A stretch of DNA of 64,000 nucleotides from positions 62,001-126,000 of the forward strand of contig NC_133297.1 in NCBI RefSeq assembly GCF_005239225.2, in the 5' to 3' direction. The stretch comes from Populus alba. Its lineage: Eukaryota; Streptophyta; Magnoliopsida; Malpighiales; Salicaceae. The notes under the pieces were generated by a model. The model did not search any database, had not been told where the DNA came from, and was given only the letters and a program-made list of their open reading frames with translations. The stretch's first letter is position 1. Every line of letters begins with the position of its first letter. The translations under genes and the position numbers were made by a program. Of this stretch, positions 24,393 to 36,690 are shown piece by piece.

Positions 24393-25140
24393 CAGTGTTA
24401 TTAAACCCGGACCGGCACAGCGGGTTGACCCAGGATCCGGCTGATTAGGGGCTGGACTGGTCCGGGTTTGTCAAAATACCAGTCAATTCAACGACTCGGT
24501 CAAACTCAGTCAACCCGGCTGATCAACTCGTGACCCGGGTGAGACCCGTTTTTTTTTTATGTGGGATTTGAAACCCATTGGTATATATACCCTATGTTCC
24601 CAGGAAAAAAATTATGTATTTTCAATGTGGGATAAAAAAATCTTTTGGTTTAAATACTTCAACTTAAAAGGATAACATAGTATATTTTTAATGTGGGATT
24701 TGAAACCCAGTAGTATATACTATATATACTTAATATTCACAAGAAAAAAATTATGTTTTTTCAATGTAGAATTTGAAACCCAGTAGTATATATACTCTAT
24801 GTTCCCAAGAACAAAGTTATCCTTTTACAATGTGAGATTTGAAACATATTAGTTTATATACTCTATATTCAATATGAGATAAGAAACTTTTTTTGTTTAA
24901 ATACTTCAACTTAAAAGCTTAATAAAATATCTTTTTAATATAGGATAAAAAAATTTTTTTTTTTTTTTTAAAACTTCATTATTTACAATATGTATAGCCT
25001 ATATCTATATGGATTTTTTTTTTAATTTTTTTCATATAAAATATTAAACTTTAATTTTTCCGGGTTGACTCAAGTCGACCCATGAAACCGGGACCCGATC
25101 CCTTGACCGGGTTAATTTCGGGTTGGGTTTAATAACAATG
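24393..25140. mobile_element. hAT-like non-autonomous element with ~65-bp internal repeats
   Basis: 748 bp. The termini are inverted repeats (CAGTGTTATTAAACCC and, from the other end, CATTGTTATTAAACCC). It is flanked by an 8-bp target duplication, CTTATGAC (24385-24392) and CTTAGGAC (25141-25148), one mismatch. Copy B has a single CTTAGGAC at the matching place. Ends are GC-rich with subterminal CCGGGTTGACC-like motifs. The centre (24560-24960) holds roughly seven units of about 65 bp alternating between two types. No coding sequence. An 8-bp duplication is the hAT hallmark. Confidence 0.85.
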
Positions 25141-26765
25141 CTTAGGACATGAAGAAGTGGGGGAGGAAGAGTCCAAAGAGAAAATTAAATAAATAAATAA
25201 ATAAATAATAAAGGAGAAGCGGGAAGAGACTCGCAGAGGCTGAAGAAAACAAAGGGGCTGCTGTGTTGATCTCGACCTGGTGGGTATGGATGGTGGGGAA
25301 GGGATAGATGAGGGGCGGCTGCTGGAAGTTTTGAAGAGAAAGGGTTTTTTTTTTTTTTTTTAAAGGTAATATTTATATTTACATGAAAATATAAAAATAA
25401 AAAATAAAATCACAAGCTTACTTGATTTTACTGATTTTACTTGATTTTGATTTAATTTTATTGGTTTTTAAAATTTTAAAGTTGTTTTTCACATTAAATA
25501 TACAAGTTATAATTTTAACAAAACTTTTGCAAATGCTCAAGATATACAATGAGTGAAGGAACTTGATGACTTGATGCATTTCAAGTGGTGAGTTTCTTCA
25601 AGAGTTTACAGCTTGAATCAATCAATCTGTCATTGTAGGTAGCATTCTGGGAATTCTGATACCTTTGGGAAGACCAAAGACCAAGACTTTTCTAGTTTTT
25701 TGAAATGTCCAAGGACATTATTGTGCATTAAAGCTCAAGAAACTTACTAGAATGTGGGCCAAAGTAGATCGATCGATATTGCCCACATAATAAAAGCAGG
25801 TCTTGGTTCATCTAGTCCCAAGAAAGTAAGAGCTCCATCCTCTCCGATATGCTTCCTCAGCCAAATACAATAAATAAGTAGGACCTGCATGGAAGTTCCC
25901 ATCAGGCAACAATGGTTCTGCTGCCTGACCCTACCTGAGCTTGCATAATTTGTTATCGGAAATTCGGTGTGAAGCCGTGGAGATTACGTTAGAAGAGCAA
26001 AAAGGCCCGGAGCAAACTGAGGGAGGACACCGTAAGGGAGTCGAAAGTCAGGCCTTCCGGAGAGACTTCCTAGCAATTATCCATCATAATAATACTACTT
26101 TTGACATGTTTATTGCCTTCTTTTTTAACCATTATAGTATTCCGTAATAAATGTGCATAGATTATTGGAAAAAAAAAAAAACTTTAGTTGACTTGACTAA
26201 CAAATTAATTTAAAGAAAATAGAAAGTATTTTGAATTAAATTTATTGTCACAAGACTATATACATGCTTGTTTAGTAATATGATGGAGGTTTTTTTTGTA
26301 AAATTATTTTTAATAAAAAAATCAATTGAATAATTTTAAGAATTTTTTTAATAATTTTGATATTCATACATCAAAATCATTTAACAATAATTAAAAAATA
26401 ATGATAATTTTATGATCTCAACGCATTCTCAAAACTACTTTTAACTGTTTACAATCAGATTACCAAATGGAACCTAAACCTTTTTCTTCTTGATCGGATC
26501 TTAAACAATTTATTCATATTTTGGATTTGAAAAGCTGGCAAAATAAATTTTTTTTCTTTTCTGAGATAGTGTTTCATCTTGAATTTAAATCTCAAACAAT
26601 AACATAGAAGGTAAATATAGTTACCGTGTAAACTAAGATGTCAAATTGTGACACGCATGTCCTAAAGCTTCGAGAGTAATAATACTAGTCGCCCTGCTGT
26701 ACTTGGTGGGAATTGAACCAAAAGCCGAAGCATGCTTGCAAAAGTCATTGCGAAGTAATGTATGA

Positions 26766-27821
26766 CTGTGTCGTTTGTTGCTGAAAAAAATAAGGCAAAA
26801 GGTAAACACAACAGCATCCATGTAATTCAGGGTGGTAGATTTTTGCGGCAGAAGTTTTGCGGTAGAATTTTTACTTTCTCATTATATATTCAAACGTGAA
26901 TATTTTGAGCTTCTAATATTAAAATCAAGCGACTCAAAAACTCAAATTCATCTACACATGTAGGATTACAACTTTCATGAAGGATTGAAGGTGAGATAAA
27001 ATCGTTTTTACAGAACAGAATCTGGCAGCAATCTGGTTAGTAAAAAAGGATCTCTTGATCTGATTCAAAAACTGACAAATAACGAGCATCCTGATATGAC
27101 TAAGAGTATAACTTATGAATAATGACCAGCAAAATCATGATGGAAAGCAGAGCCTTTAGTGCAAAATTCGGGTCAGAATCCTGCTTGCGACAGACTTCTC
27201 TACTTTCACTTTGAAATATTCAAATAGGGATATCTTAAGTTTCTGATATTAAAATCAAGCGATTTAAAAACTAAAATTCATCTACACGTACATGACTACA
27301 ACTTTTATAAGGGATTAAGAATGAGATAAATTCATTTTGAAATATAGAAATTGGTTGCAACCTAGTTGGTCAAAAAGGATCTCCTGATTTAAATCAGGAA
27401 ATTGACAATGCCAAGCCTCTTACTTTGACTGAAAGTCTACCATAAAAATGGCGAGCCCTATGACCCAATAAAGGTGTAGGTTAATTCTTCAACATGTTAT
27501 GAGTAACAAAATATAGCTAGAATGGTCGGATATTGCACGAAACCAAATCAAAATCAAAGCTTAAATTGGAACAAAAAATTGCGACAACAGCAAAATCAGT
27601 TTTTCAGTGCAACTTTTGAGTGATTTATCCAACCTTAGGAACCAGATAACAAACAAATGAAATTAGCATTTTAAAGACTCCAAATTAGCCTAAAAATCCT
27701 GATAATTTCAGCAGCAAGAGGAAAGGATAATGAGAACAGATACCAGTTGAAACATGGTCCGAAAAACATTTCCTTCTCCTTTATTTTTGTCAGATTCCCA
27801 GTACCCTTGAACTAAACTCCT
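26766..27821. other. spacer between duplication copies, with an internal direct duplication
   Basis: Not shared with either copy. Contains two related segments about 331 bp apart (about 26862-27076 and 27193-27410), each with TATTAAAATCAAGCGA and TTCATCTACAC. The style resembles retrotransposon LTR sequence, but no ends could be fixed. No gene. Confidence 0.55.
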
Positions 27822-29314
27822 TTGTTCTAAATATTTCATAAATATTCTTGAAGTTCTTCGTCCCCCTTGGGTCTTAGGCAATGATTTGCATCTCAATCTC
27901 TATTATTACATGATAATTATATGTGATCTAATAATTCAACTTTCTTGAAGATGGATTCTTTGCTAAAAATTCATGATACTTGATGCTGGTCTTTATATTG
28001 CATATGAGATTTATTATGGGCTACTGTGTGCTGGATTTGCAGGAGCTTGAAGCTAAAAACTTATGTTTTCCAAGCTGTGTGATCTTTTATTCTGAGTAGA
28101 CCTTGAAGAATCCAATTCAACAGCGCTTAAAGTGAGATCGAAATAAGTTAATTTGGGCTCTCAAGTCTTCGATCCAGCAAGATGGGATCCAGCTTGAACC
28201 TTATTAATAGGCCTAATCGAGGCCCATAATTGAGGCCCATAATGTTCACGCAAGATGTTAAATGCAATGTCAATTAAGCGAATCCAAGGCGTTTTGTGAT
28301 TGAGACTTGAGCTTAAAGTAAAGCCCGTGACTAAGATAAAAAAAATGCCCCCAATAATTCCTTTTTCCAGGAGCTTTCCACTCCACTCGTTCATGATCAT
28401 GCCCGACAAAAACAAAATGGTGAGCTTTCCTTAAGAAGGGCATCTATTATTTTAATAATTGCTATTCAACTAATCAATTTGATGATTTATCAATTTAAAA
28501 TATAGATTTGGGATGAGTTTGGTTAAACTTGCTTGAAAAAAAAAATTTTGAATTTTTATATTAAAATCATATTTTTTTTAACTTTTTTTTAAAAAATCTT
28601 CAAATAACATTAATTTTTATTGATCCAACCAACTCAAGTTGTTTTAATACCAAACTTATGATACAAGTCTTTAATCAAGTTATGAACTAGGATTTTATAA
28701 TTATACTTTCACCTCAAGACTAAATGTGATAATAAAAACTTGAAAGTTAAGATAAGACATGATTATATATTTGCTTTAGGTGCCTGAATTGGATTTGAAA
28801 TTGTTAAATAAAATATATTTGTATAAGAACGATTTTTTAAAATATTTCTATATGATTTTAATGTGAATATTTTAAAATTATATTAATTTTTTTTATTCTC
28901 CTGGAGTTAGATTTGAGATTAGGCATCATGTGCAACAATGACTTGTTTTATCTGGATGGTTAGTGATCCACATGTATTGACGAATCTTATCAAGACATGA
29001 TCAGCATCATATCTAGACACAGAGACTTTTTAACTGCATGATTTTTGTACTTGAAAGCAAAGACATATGTAATAGGAGATTTGAATTTTTGAGAACTCTC
29101 AAGGAAAATTAAAGGGTAAATACATAATTAGGACCGAGAAATATTGATTTCTAAATAAATTGCCCGAAACGAAGGCAATTACACCAGCAGCGTGGAAGTA
29201 AGCATCGAAAGAGGTCAACATTATTGAAAATAGATTGTAGAACCTCGTAAATTAAAGCAAATATAGATAATCGAATAAAAACCAAGCAAAAGAGGCAAGA
29301 AGAGGACCCAGTCA

Positions 29315-29896
29315 TCAATAATGAAAAACGTAGACATTATACTCAACTGTAGCATCTCCTGTCTTGAGATCAACCATGTGAGTTCTTGCCTGAACATAAC
29401 CTCTGGCAAACCGGAAAAGTCCACTTCCTCCGATCACTGGCATCTCTCTCACCGTCGAGAACACTTCGTTCCTCCCTAGAACAGTGATAGTGCTCCCATT
29501 ATACTTTCCTTCAATAAAAGCAAAGTTCATGGCCATTAACAAGCCAAGATCTTGTTGTGATGCTTGTGCATAAAACCCTTGCGCCTTTCCTACCATCCTT
29601 GAGCTCATTTCAGGCCCTAAGGTTAAAGGGTTATCGATCATTCTCACTAACCCAAAAGCTGTTATTGAAGTGTTCAATGGTGGCACAACTTGGATGGAAC
29701 TAGGGTTAGGGCCTGTAAGGATGTCATGCCAATATAATTTGAAATGGCTGAGCTTTTCTTTCTTGAGCCCTAATAGCTTCCTGTCCATGCTCCTCACAAA
29801 TTCGTGATCTTGATCTCCATTGACCAAAATTGTGGCAAAGGAAAAGATGAGTGAGAGAATGATGAATTTGGGAGAAAAGATGGGAACTCTAGCCAT
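29315..29896 (-). CDS. dirigent protein 2 (193 aa), duplicate of dirigent 1
   Basis: Secreted dirigent protein, same length and motifs as the 21654 gene: signal peptide 1-27, [32 protein letters not shown] and the [10 protein letters not shown] end, with N75 and N133 glycosylation sites. It differs from dirigent 1 at Ser8, Leu83, Met101, Glu144 and Gly180. Leu/Met are hydrophobic exchanges and Asp/Glu is conservative, so both products are probably functional. Gly180 agrees with the other two dirigent genes, so this copy is likely nearer the ancestral state at that site. The promoter TATA and leader are also nearly identical to copy A. Confidence 0.95.
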   Translation of the reverse strand: MARVPIFSPKFIILSLIFSFATILVNGDQDHEFVRSMDRKLLGLKKEKLSHFKLYWHDILTGPNPSSIQVVPPLNTSITAFGLVRMIDNPLTLGPEMSSRMVGKAQGFYAQASQQDLGLLMAMNFAFIEGKYNGSTITVLGRNEVFSTVREMPVIGGSGLFRFARGYVQARTHMVDLKTGDATVEYNVYVFHY

Positions 29897-29987
29897 GGAG
29901 TGAGATATGGGAATTGAAAATTTTTGGGAAAATATTTGTGGGGTGATGATGGAGAGGACTTTAACTTGTGTATGCCAAAAACTTCTT

Positions 29988-29997
29988 CTATATATAG
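29988..29997 (-). promoter_or_regulatory. TATA box of dirigent gene 2
   Basis: CTATATATAG, about 92 bp before the start codon, matching the site in copy A. Confidence 0.7.
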
Positions 29998-32900
29998 TGG
30001 ATTTTGCAATAAATCATCTAGAATTAGTGATTGACTATCATGCTCTTTCAACCTATTGTGCCTTATATTTTACTCTGTCATTATATATAGTTACCAACCA
30101 CAAACTCTCAGTGATTTTCACTTCAATTAATGTTGATGTCTTGATGATGTCAAAAAAAAAAAAAAGTGGATTCGTTGGTTTTTGTCCATTTTATAGGATT
30201 TGTCAAGTATGCACTCCAATTTAATGGAGTGTTATTGAGACCCGTGAAGACAATAGCTAGTGCCAATGGCTTCTTGGTTTGGTAAAAACTTCCAATCTCA
30301 GATCCCTAATGCTTGGATTGATCAAGTTCTTTCAATCCACTGGATTGCAAACAATACAATGACTTCTCTCTCTAAGGTAAGAAAATTCATCACAGTTTGT
30401 TCACAATATTATAACCCACTTGGATTTAGATGATAAAAAGGCAACGAAGACAGGATAAATTTGACAGGGGATTATATTTTCTGAACTGAGACAGCCGTAG
30501 GGGCTAAATTGGCGGATGGGTGGGTTGCAGAGATGTACATGGCTCATTTCCACCAAACATTTCCATGGTAACACTAACTAAATTCACAATGGTCGCTTCC
30601 ATTGTCGGGGGGCAAGATGTTTCAACCAGTGTGCCCCACAGGCCACCTTTTTCACGCCAGACAAGCATTGACTATGTAATCTTCGTCTGTTCCTATACAA
30701 GTCTAGCAACCGACGCTAGGGTATCTTCAGAACTTTCCAGTCTTTCTTGGGAGCTTTCATTGTTGAATTTGATGACTTGATGCATTTCAATTGGTCAATT
30801 TCTTCAATAGTTTACAGCTTGAATGTGGGGTTAACACTATTTGTCATGGCAGGTAGCATTCTGTGAATATTGATACCTTTGGGAAGACCAAGACTTTTCT
30901 AGTTTTTTGACAGGTCCAAGGACCCTGTGCATTAAAACGCAAGAAACTTACTAGAATGTGGGGTTATAGTAAAATAGATCGACATTGCAATAAAAGCAGA
31001 TCTTGGTTCATCTAGTCTCAAGAAAGTAAAAAAAATCCAACCTATCCGATGCTTCCTCAGCCAAATTGCCTTGGCTGTTTTACTCTACACATCTTTACTG
31101 TCTCCTTTCTCACACGTTTCACAGTGGATGGTAATGCTGAGATTTTTGATAAAATTTCATTTGGTCCTCCAATTTTGTTTTAGCTCAATCGAGCCTAAAT
31201 TAAAGCCTAATTCATATTTTTTTTTGTGAGTGAGGGTTGAGTTTAAAGACATGAGACTGAAATACAAAATAAAAGTAACATGGGTGGCACATTCAAATTT
31301 ATTTATGAAGTATATTTTTGCCCTCCATATTATTTTGCTATAAGATGACGGATCCTTTGAATTTTTAACAATTGCAATTCGATACTAAACTTTATTTTTA
31401 TTATTTTCAGTTCTTAGTAGGTGAAAGGAGAAAGAGAAAATGGCTGGAATCCAGTTTAGACAGAGAAAAATATCATTTCTTCGATTTTGACCACCAAAAC
31501 ATTATATTTTATTCTAAATAGTTCCACATGATGAGAAAAGTTTGACTCGAGTTTGTTTTTTTTTTTTTTATTTCAAAAGTGCCTAAAGATATAGATATGA
31601 GATCGAGAATAAATTGGTTTTCGGGTTGATTTTGAGTTTTTGACCAGTATTTTACACTTTTTGAAGGTTAATGATTGATTTAAAAAGGTTATTATGGTGA
31701 TTTTTAGGTGTTTTGGGTTGAGAATGAGTTTCTAGCAGAAAAAACAATACCTGATTTTCCAGCCATTGTAGTAATTAGGATCTAAGTATGACATGTTTTG
31801 TTTTTTTTTTTTGGAAATTCAGTTGGTCATCCACCCCATGATCTAACAAAAAAAAAAAATAATAAAGGCTTACACTAACAGATTCGACAATGATACTTGG
31901 AAATAGAAACCACAGGCATACTATTCAGAAGTAAGACTACGTTGCATCTTTGGTGAGTGGAGAAAACTACCCTTCAATCAATTTAACTAATTTATTTCTT
32001 ATTTAATAATACCTTTCAGTATGATCTTGATGTATCTATGCTAGAGAGGAGCAAGACGGGTCAATAATAATAATAATAATAAAAACTTGGTTCAATAGAG
32101 CATCAGATACAATCAATATAAACTATAACATGATGTTTTTTTTTTCCTGGAAATGCCAGAAGGCACCTGGTTGCCGCGGGCACAAGTTCACGTATGAATT
32201 CCCTGACTAGTTGGGCCGGGCACACTACACACATATATATATAGCTATGGCGTTCATAACACGAGATCATACTGGATGTCCCAAATCACTGTCCTCTTCT
32301 CTATTTCTTGTCCTAAACCCACTATTCAACATCCTATTAATTCAATTTTTACTACCTTGCGCGAGTCATCAGATTGACAATTACTAGGATCAGATGAGTC
32401 CGTGGCAGAGCTGGCCAGAGTAGGTGGGTAACTTGGGCAATGATACAAGGCCCCTACTTAACAAAAAAGTCTAAAAATAAGTAATATATATTTATTTATT
32501 ATGTTTTATAAAATGAGAATTGCTCTTGTTTAATAAAAGGTCCTAAATAAAAAATAGAATTACTCTAGATCCCACTTGTTAGATACATATAAAAAATAAA
32601 AAAATATAAATATTTTAGAAAACATCTATTTATAATTTTATCCAAGACACCTACTCATCTTTAAATCGACTCTAGATCGTGAAGGAAATATTAAGTCAGT
32701 TGGACTCAGATTTGGACATATCAGAAAAATAAATACTTTTATAGAGGGCACTAATCCTAGATATATATGATTGAAGAGCTTACTTTGAGGGAGTTATACC
32801 TTAGGACATGAAGAAGTGGGGGAGGAAGAGTCCAAAGAGAAAAAAAAAAATTAATAAAAATAAATAAAGGAGAAGCAGGAAGAGACTCGTGGAGGCTGAA

Positions 32901-32998
32901 GAAAACAAAGGGGCTGCTGTGTTGATCTCGACCTGGTGGGTATGGATGGTGGGGAAGAGAGATGAGGGGCGGCTGCTGGAAGTTTCGAAGAGATAGGG

Positions 32999-33029
<31 letters not shown>

Positions 33030-33636
33030 AAGGTAATATTTATATTTTACATGAAAAAATAAAAATAAAAATAAAATCACAAGTTTACTTAATTTTACTG
33101 ATTTTACTTGATTTTATCAATTTTCAAGTTTTTTTTTTTTAAAAAAATTTCACATTAAATATACAAATTAACTCATGATTTTAACCAAACTTTTATAAAT
33201 GCTCAAGATAAACCATGAGTTAAGGAACTTGATGACTTGATGCATTTCAAGTGGTGAATTGTTCAAGAGTTTACAGCTTGAATCAATCAATTTGTCATTG
33301 TAGGTAGCATCCTGTGAATTATGATACCTTTGGGAAGACCAAAGACCGAGACTTTTCTAGTTTTTTGATAGGTCCAAGGACAATTGCATTAAAGCTCAAG
33401 AAACTTACTACAATGTGGGCTAAAGTAGATCGATATTGCCCACATAATAAAAGCAGGTCTTGGTTCATCTTGTCCCAGAGCTCCAACCTATCCGATGCTT
33501 CCTCAGCCAAATACAATAAACAAGTAGGACCGATCTTGTATATAGTAGGTGATCATCGGTAAGAAATTACAACTAAAAAGTTTGATTTTTCTTATGTATC
33601 ATATTTAAGCTTTATAATTATCAATATTAATAGTTA

Positions 33637-33735
33637 CTAGAAATTTACATGGTTTTTAACTTCAAGGTTAACGAAAATTAATCAAGATACGTGTAAATTA
33701 GCCAGAATATTTTATAAAAAAACAAAAAAAAAAAT
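33637..33735 (+). mobile_element. 3' part of a SINE of the 23300 family
   Basis: Retains the 3' body (ACATGGTTTTTAACTTC, AATCAAGATACGTGTAAATTAGCC) and an A-rich tail. The pol III head is missing or too diverged. Lies in a block absent from copy A. Confidence 0.5.
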
Positions 33736-34817
33736 TATGAGGAAGTTGTGTGGTAGCAATATAGGGAAGTTCTGACCCTACCTGAGCATGCATAATTTGT
33801 TATCGGAAATTCGGTGTGAAGATTACGTAAGAAGAGCAAAAAGACCCGGAGCCAACCGAGGGAGGACACTGCAGGGGAGTCAAAACACAGGCTTTCCGAG
33901 AGACACTTCTTCACTATTATCCATCATAATAATATTATCACTTTTGACATGTTTATTGCCTTCTTTTTTAACCATAATAGTATTCCGTAATAAATGTGCA
34001 TTATTTTAAGATTATTGGTAAAAAAAATATACTTTAGTTGACTTTATGAACAAATTTAATTTTACAAAAATAAAAATTACTTTGAATTAGATTTATTGCC
34101 ACAAGACTAAGACTATATGCTTGTTTAGTAATATAATGCAATGCAAGTGTTTATTATAGGATGTATATCTAGAAAATATTAATAAAATTAATTTAATGTT
34201 CTAATCTCTATATTAACTATTTTATATTTATCTACATATATAAATAAGAAAAATTAACTAACTAATAAGTCAAATTTCTTATTTCTCTTCAACTTATATC
34301 AAAATCGTAACACATTAAATTTTTTTTTCCCTCCCCCTAGTGGACTCTATGGCTGCTGACTCTTCCCCCACAACAGACAGGTGTTGCAGCTCCACAGGTC
34401 AGCCACACATAGGCTGATGTCGGTGCTTCTCTTCCTCCGCAGATCTTCTCTCTTGCAAAGCAGAACAATGGTTTTTCTTATAATACATATGATGTGCGCC
34501 TTAACTCTATATAAAAATATTTTTTAATAAAAAAATCAATTTAATAAATTTTAGATTTTTTTAATATTTTTAATATTTATGCATCAAAATAACTAAAAAA
34601 AATATTAATGATGAGTTTATGATCTCAACGCATTGTCAAAATTACCTTCAATTGTTTACAATCAGATTACAAAATGGAACCTAAACCTTTTACTTGATCG
34701 GATCTTAAACAATTTATTCATATTTTAGATTTGCAAAGCTGGCAAAATAAATTTCTTTTCTTTTCTGAGATATTGTTTTATCTCAAATTTAAATCTCAAA
34801 CGATAATATAAAAATAG

Positions 34818-35662
34818 GTGTGTTTAATATTGTGATAGTTGTTGTGGTTATAGTTTAAAAAAAGTTATTTTATAAGAAGTACTTTTAATTGAGATTGGTT
34901 TGGAAAAAATATATGTTTGGTTAAAACTGTGGTTGAAATTGAGGTCGAACAAAAAATAGTTTAATGTATTTGGTTAATAATGTTTTTCAAATTATAAAAT
35001 TATTTTTAATATATATATATATATATTAATTTTAATGGTTTTTAATTTATATAATATAGATTTTAACTACTGCTATTACATCATGAAATGAATAATACTT
35101 AATATAAAATATTTTTTATTGTTCCATTAAAACTATCTACAATTCCATCACGTATAAAATATATCCAACAAGGACTATAATTAATTTTATTGATTTTGTA
35201 AGCGCGTAACAACATCAGGTAAAATATTATTAAAAATAAAATTAGGATTGCGATCAAATTCTACAAATATTACGTTATTAAGCGATCTCCTTCTAATTTA
35301 TTTAGTGTTATTGGATAATGTGAAACACTAATTTTTTGAATAAAATACAAATAAAAATAAAAAAATAATTTTTTTTCTAGGTCGAACCGGTTCAATATAT
35401 TTTTATAACTTTAAACCGGGTCTAGTTTCTACTATTCACATGAATAGTAAAGATATTCTCCACTGTTATAGTGAACAACGGAGGAACTATCCACAGGAGC
35501 AGAACGCTGGAAAAGGAGATAAAAATTAAGTCTTATCTGCTGAGGTTCGACCTCAATTTTTAGGTGAGGTCCATGTTAAAAAAAAGTGCAGTTTGTATTA
35601 ATCAAACAATTTAATTCAGTGTTTGCTTCTTGCCATTATTGCTGTCACAGTGCCAAACGAGC
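34818..35662. mobile_element. MITE-like insertion in copy B
   Basis: About 845 bp absent from copy A. The ends are imperfect inverted repeats: GTGTTTAATATTGTGATAG on the left, and on the right, read on the other strand, CGTTTGGCACTGTGACAG. No coding capacity. Target duplication not resolved. Confidence 0.55.
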
Positions 35663-35805
35663 ATGCCGTGTAAACTAAGATGTCAAGTTGTGACACGCAT
35701 GTCCTAAAGCTTCGAGGGCAAATAATAATAGTCGCCCTGCTGTACTAGGTGGGAAGACTTCGAACCAAAGTCTAAGCATGCTTGCAAAAGTCATTGCAGA
35801 AACCC

Positions 35806-36422
35806 TACAATCAATTTACTAACACTTTTCCTTTCTTTTGTTATGATGTTTGAATCCTGTTTTCTTCTAATTAAGAGGAACTTTACTTGAATTTTCAACA
35901 GCTAGCTACTGATAAATATACATGTTATACTCGTTTTTTTTTCTGAGTGTTTGACTGGCGTTTTTTCCACGTCGGGTTTCAAGAACTTGTACAGAAATTT
36001 CGACCATTTCACATCTAGATTTTTTATTATGTATATAATATATAGTGGGTGGACTAAACGTTATGAGTTATACAACTTTCAAATCACTATTGGGATTTTT
36101 TTTAATGGATCGTGGCACGCACCAGTCCATCAAATTAATGTAATTTTAAGTGTTGAATAAATTAAGAAACAAAAGAATCAAGACAACCTCTCGTTTTCCC
36201 CATTCACCCCCTTGGAGATGAATCGAGCTTGGGCATGCATTTAATCAAAATAATAAAAAAAAAAAAAACGGTGTGATATCAACTCTCAATGTTCCCGTGA
36301 TAGCGTGAGAATTTTATGCCTACCCATTTTAAACAAACATTCAACTTTCTTCGATTAATGCAAATTACAATTATTATTTTTCAACAACGAAGAACTTCTC
36401 TAGCTATGGTAATTAAATGAGA
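35806..36422. other. intergenic, no gene seen
   Basis: AT-rich with no recognisable feature; lies just beyond the duplication end. Confidence 0.5.
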
Positions 36423-36690
36423 TTTTTATAGAGTAGGCACTCGTAAGATTGAGAGCTCGAATCCTATCTGTTACACTCTATGAATTATATCATAACTACA
36501 TATGATCTTAGCTGCTCTCCTAAAGTTCTCAAGTCTTAATCTTAATATAAGTGTTTTATAGAGTGGTAACTCGTAATTAAGGTTGAGAGTTCAAATCCTA
36601 TTTGTTACACTTTATAAATAATGTCATAATTATATATGATCTTAATTAGGTGTTATCCTAATGTTCTTAAATCTTAATCTTAATATAAGT
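36423..36690. repeat. two-unit tandem repeat of about 133 bp
   Basis: Unit 1 begins near 36423 and unit 2 near 36556. Both contain TTATAGAGT, GTTACAC, CATATGATCTTA-like sequence and the common end CTTAATCTTAATATAAGTG. A GAGCTCGAATCCTA stretch resembles a pol III B box. Confidence 0.75.

Larger units (their letters stand above)
20758..26765. repeat. tandem segmental duplication, copy A
   Basis: About 6 kb, colinear with copy B (27822-35805). Anchors: the start (CTTCGTCCCCCTTGGGTC), the dirigent gene and its promoter, the segment near 23640 versus 31960, the purine-rich segment at 25140-25345 versus 32800-33000, and the end block (CACGCATGTCCTAAAGC). Copy A has its own hAT-like insertion and SINE and lacks several blocks present in B. 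Confidence 0.9.
27822..35805. repeat. tandem segmental duplication, copy B
   Basis: About 8 kb, same order and orientation as copy A, start-to-start offset about 7.06 kb. Blocks present here and absent from A: about 28306-28930, 30560-30820 and 30835-30940 (likely deletions in A), 33533-33770 (with a partial SINE), 34138-34520 and the MITE at 34818-35662. A block beginning TTGATGACTTGATGCATTTC occurs twice within B (30770 and 33230) and once in A (25560), so the ancestral unit already held an internal repeat. Confidence 0.9.

Noticed and set aside
25941..26147. Short frame with a counterpart at 33788 (MHNLLSEIRCE)
   Set aside because: The two duplicated copies diverge in reading frame after the first residues, so coding selection is not supported.
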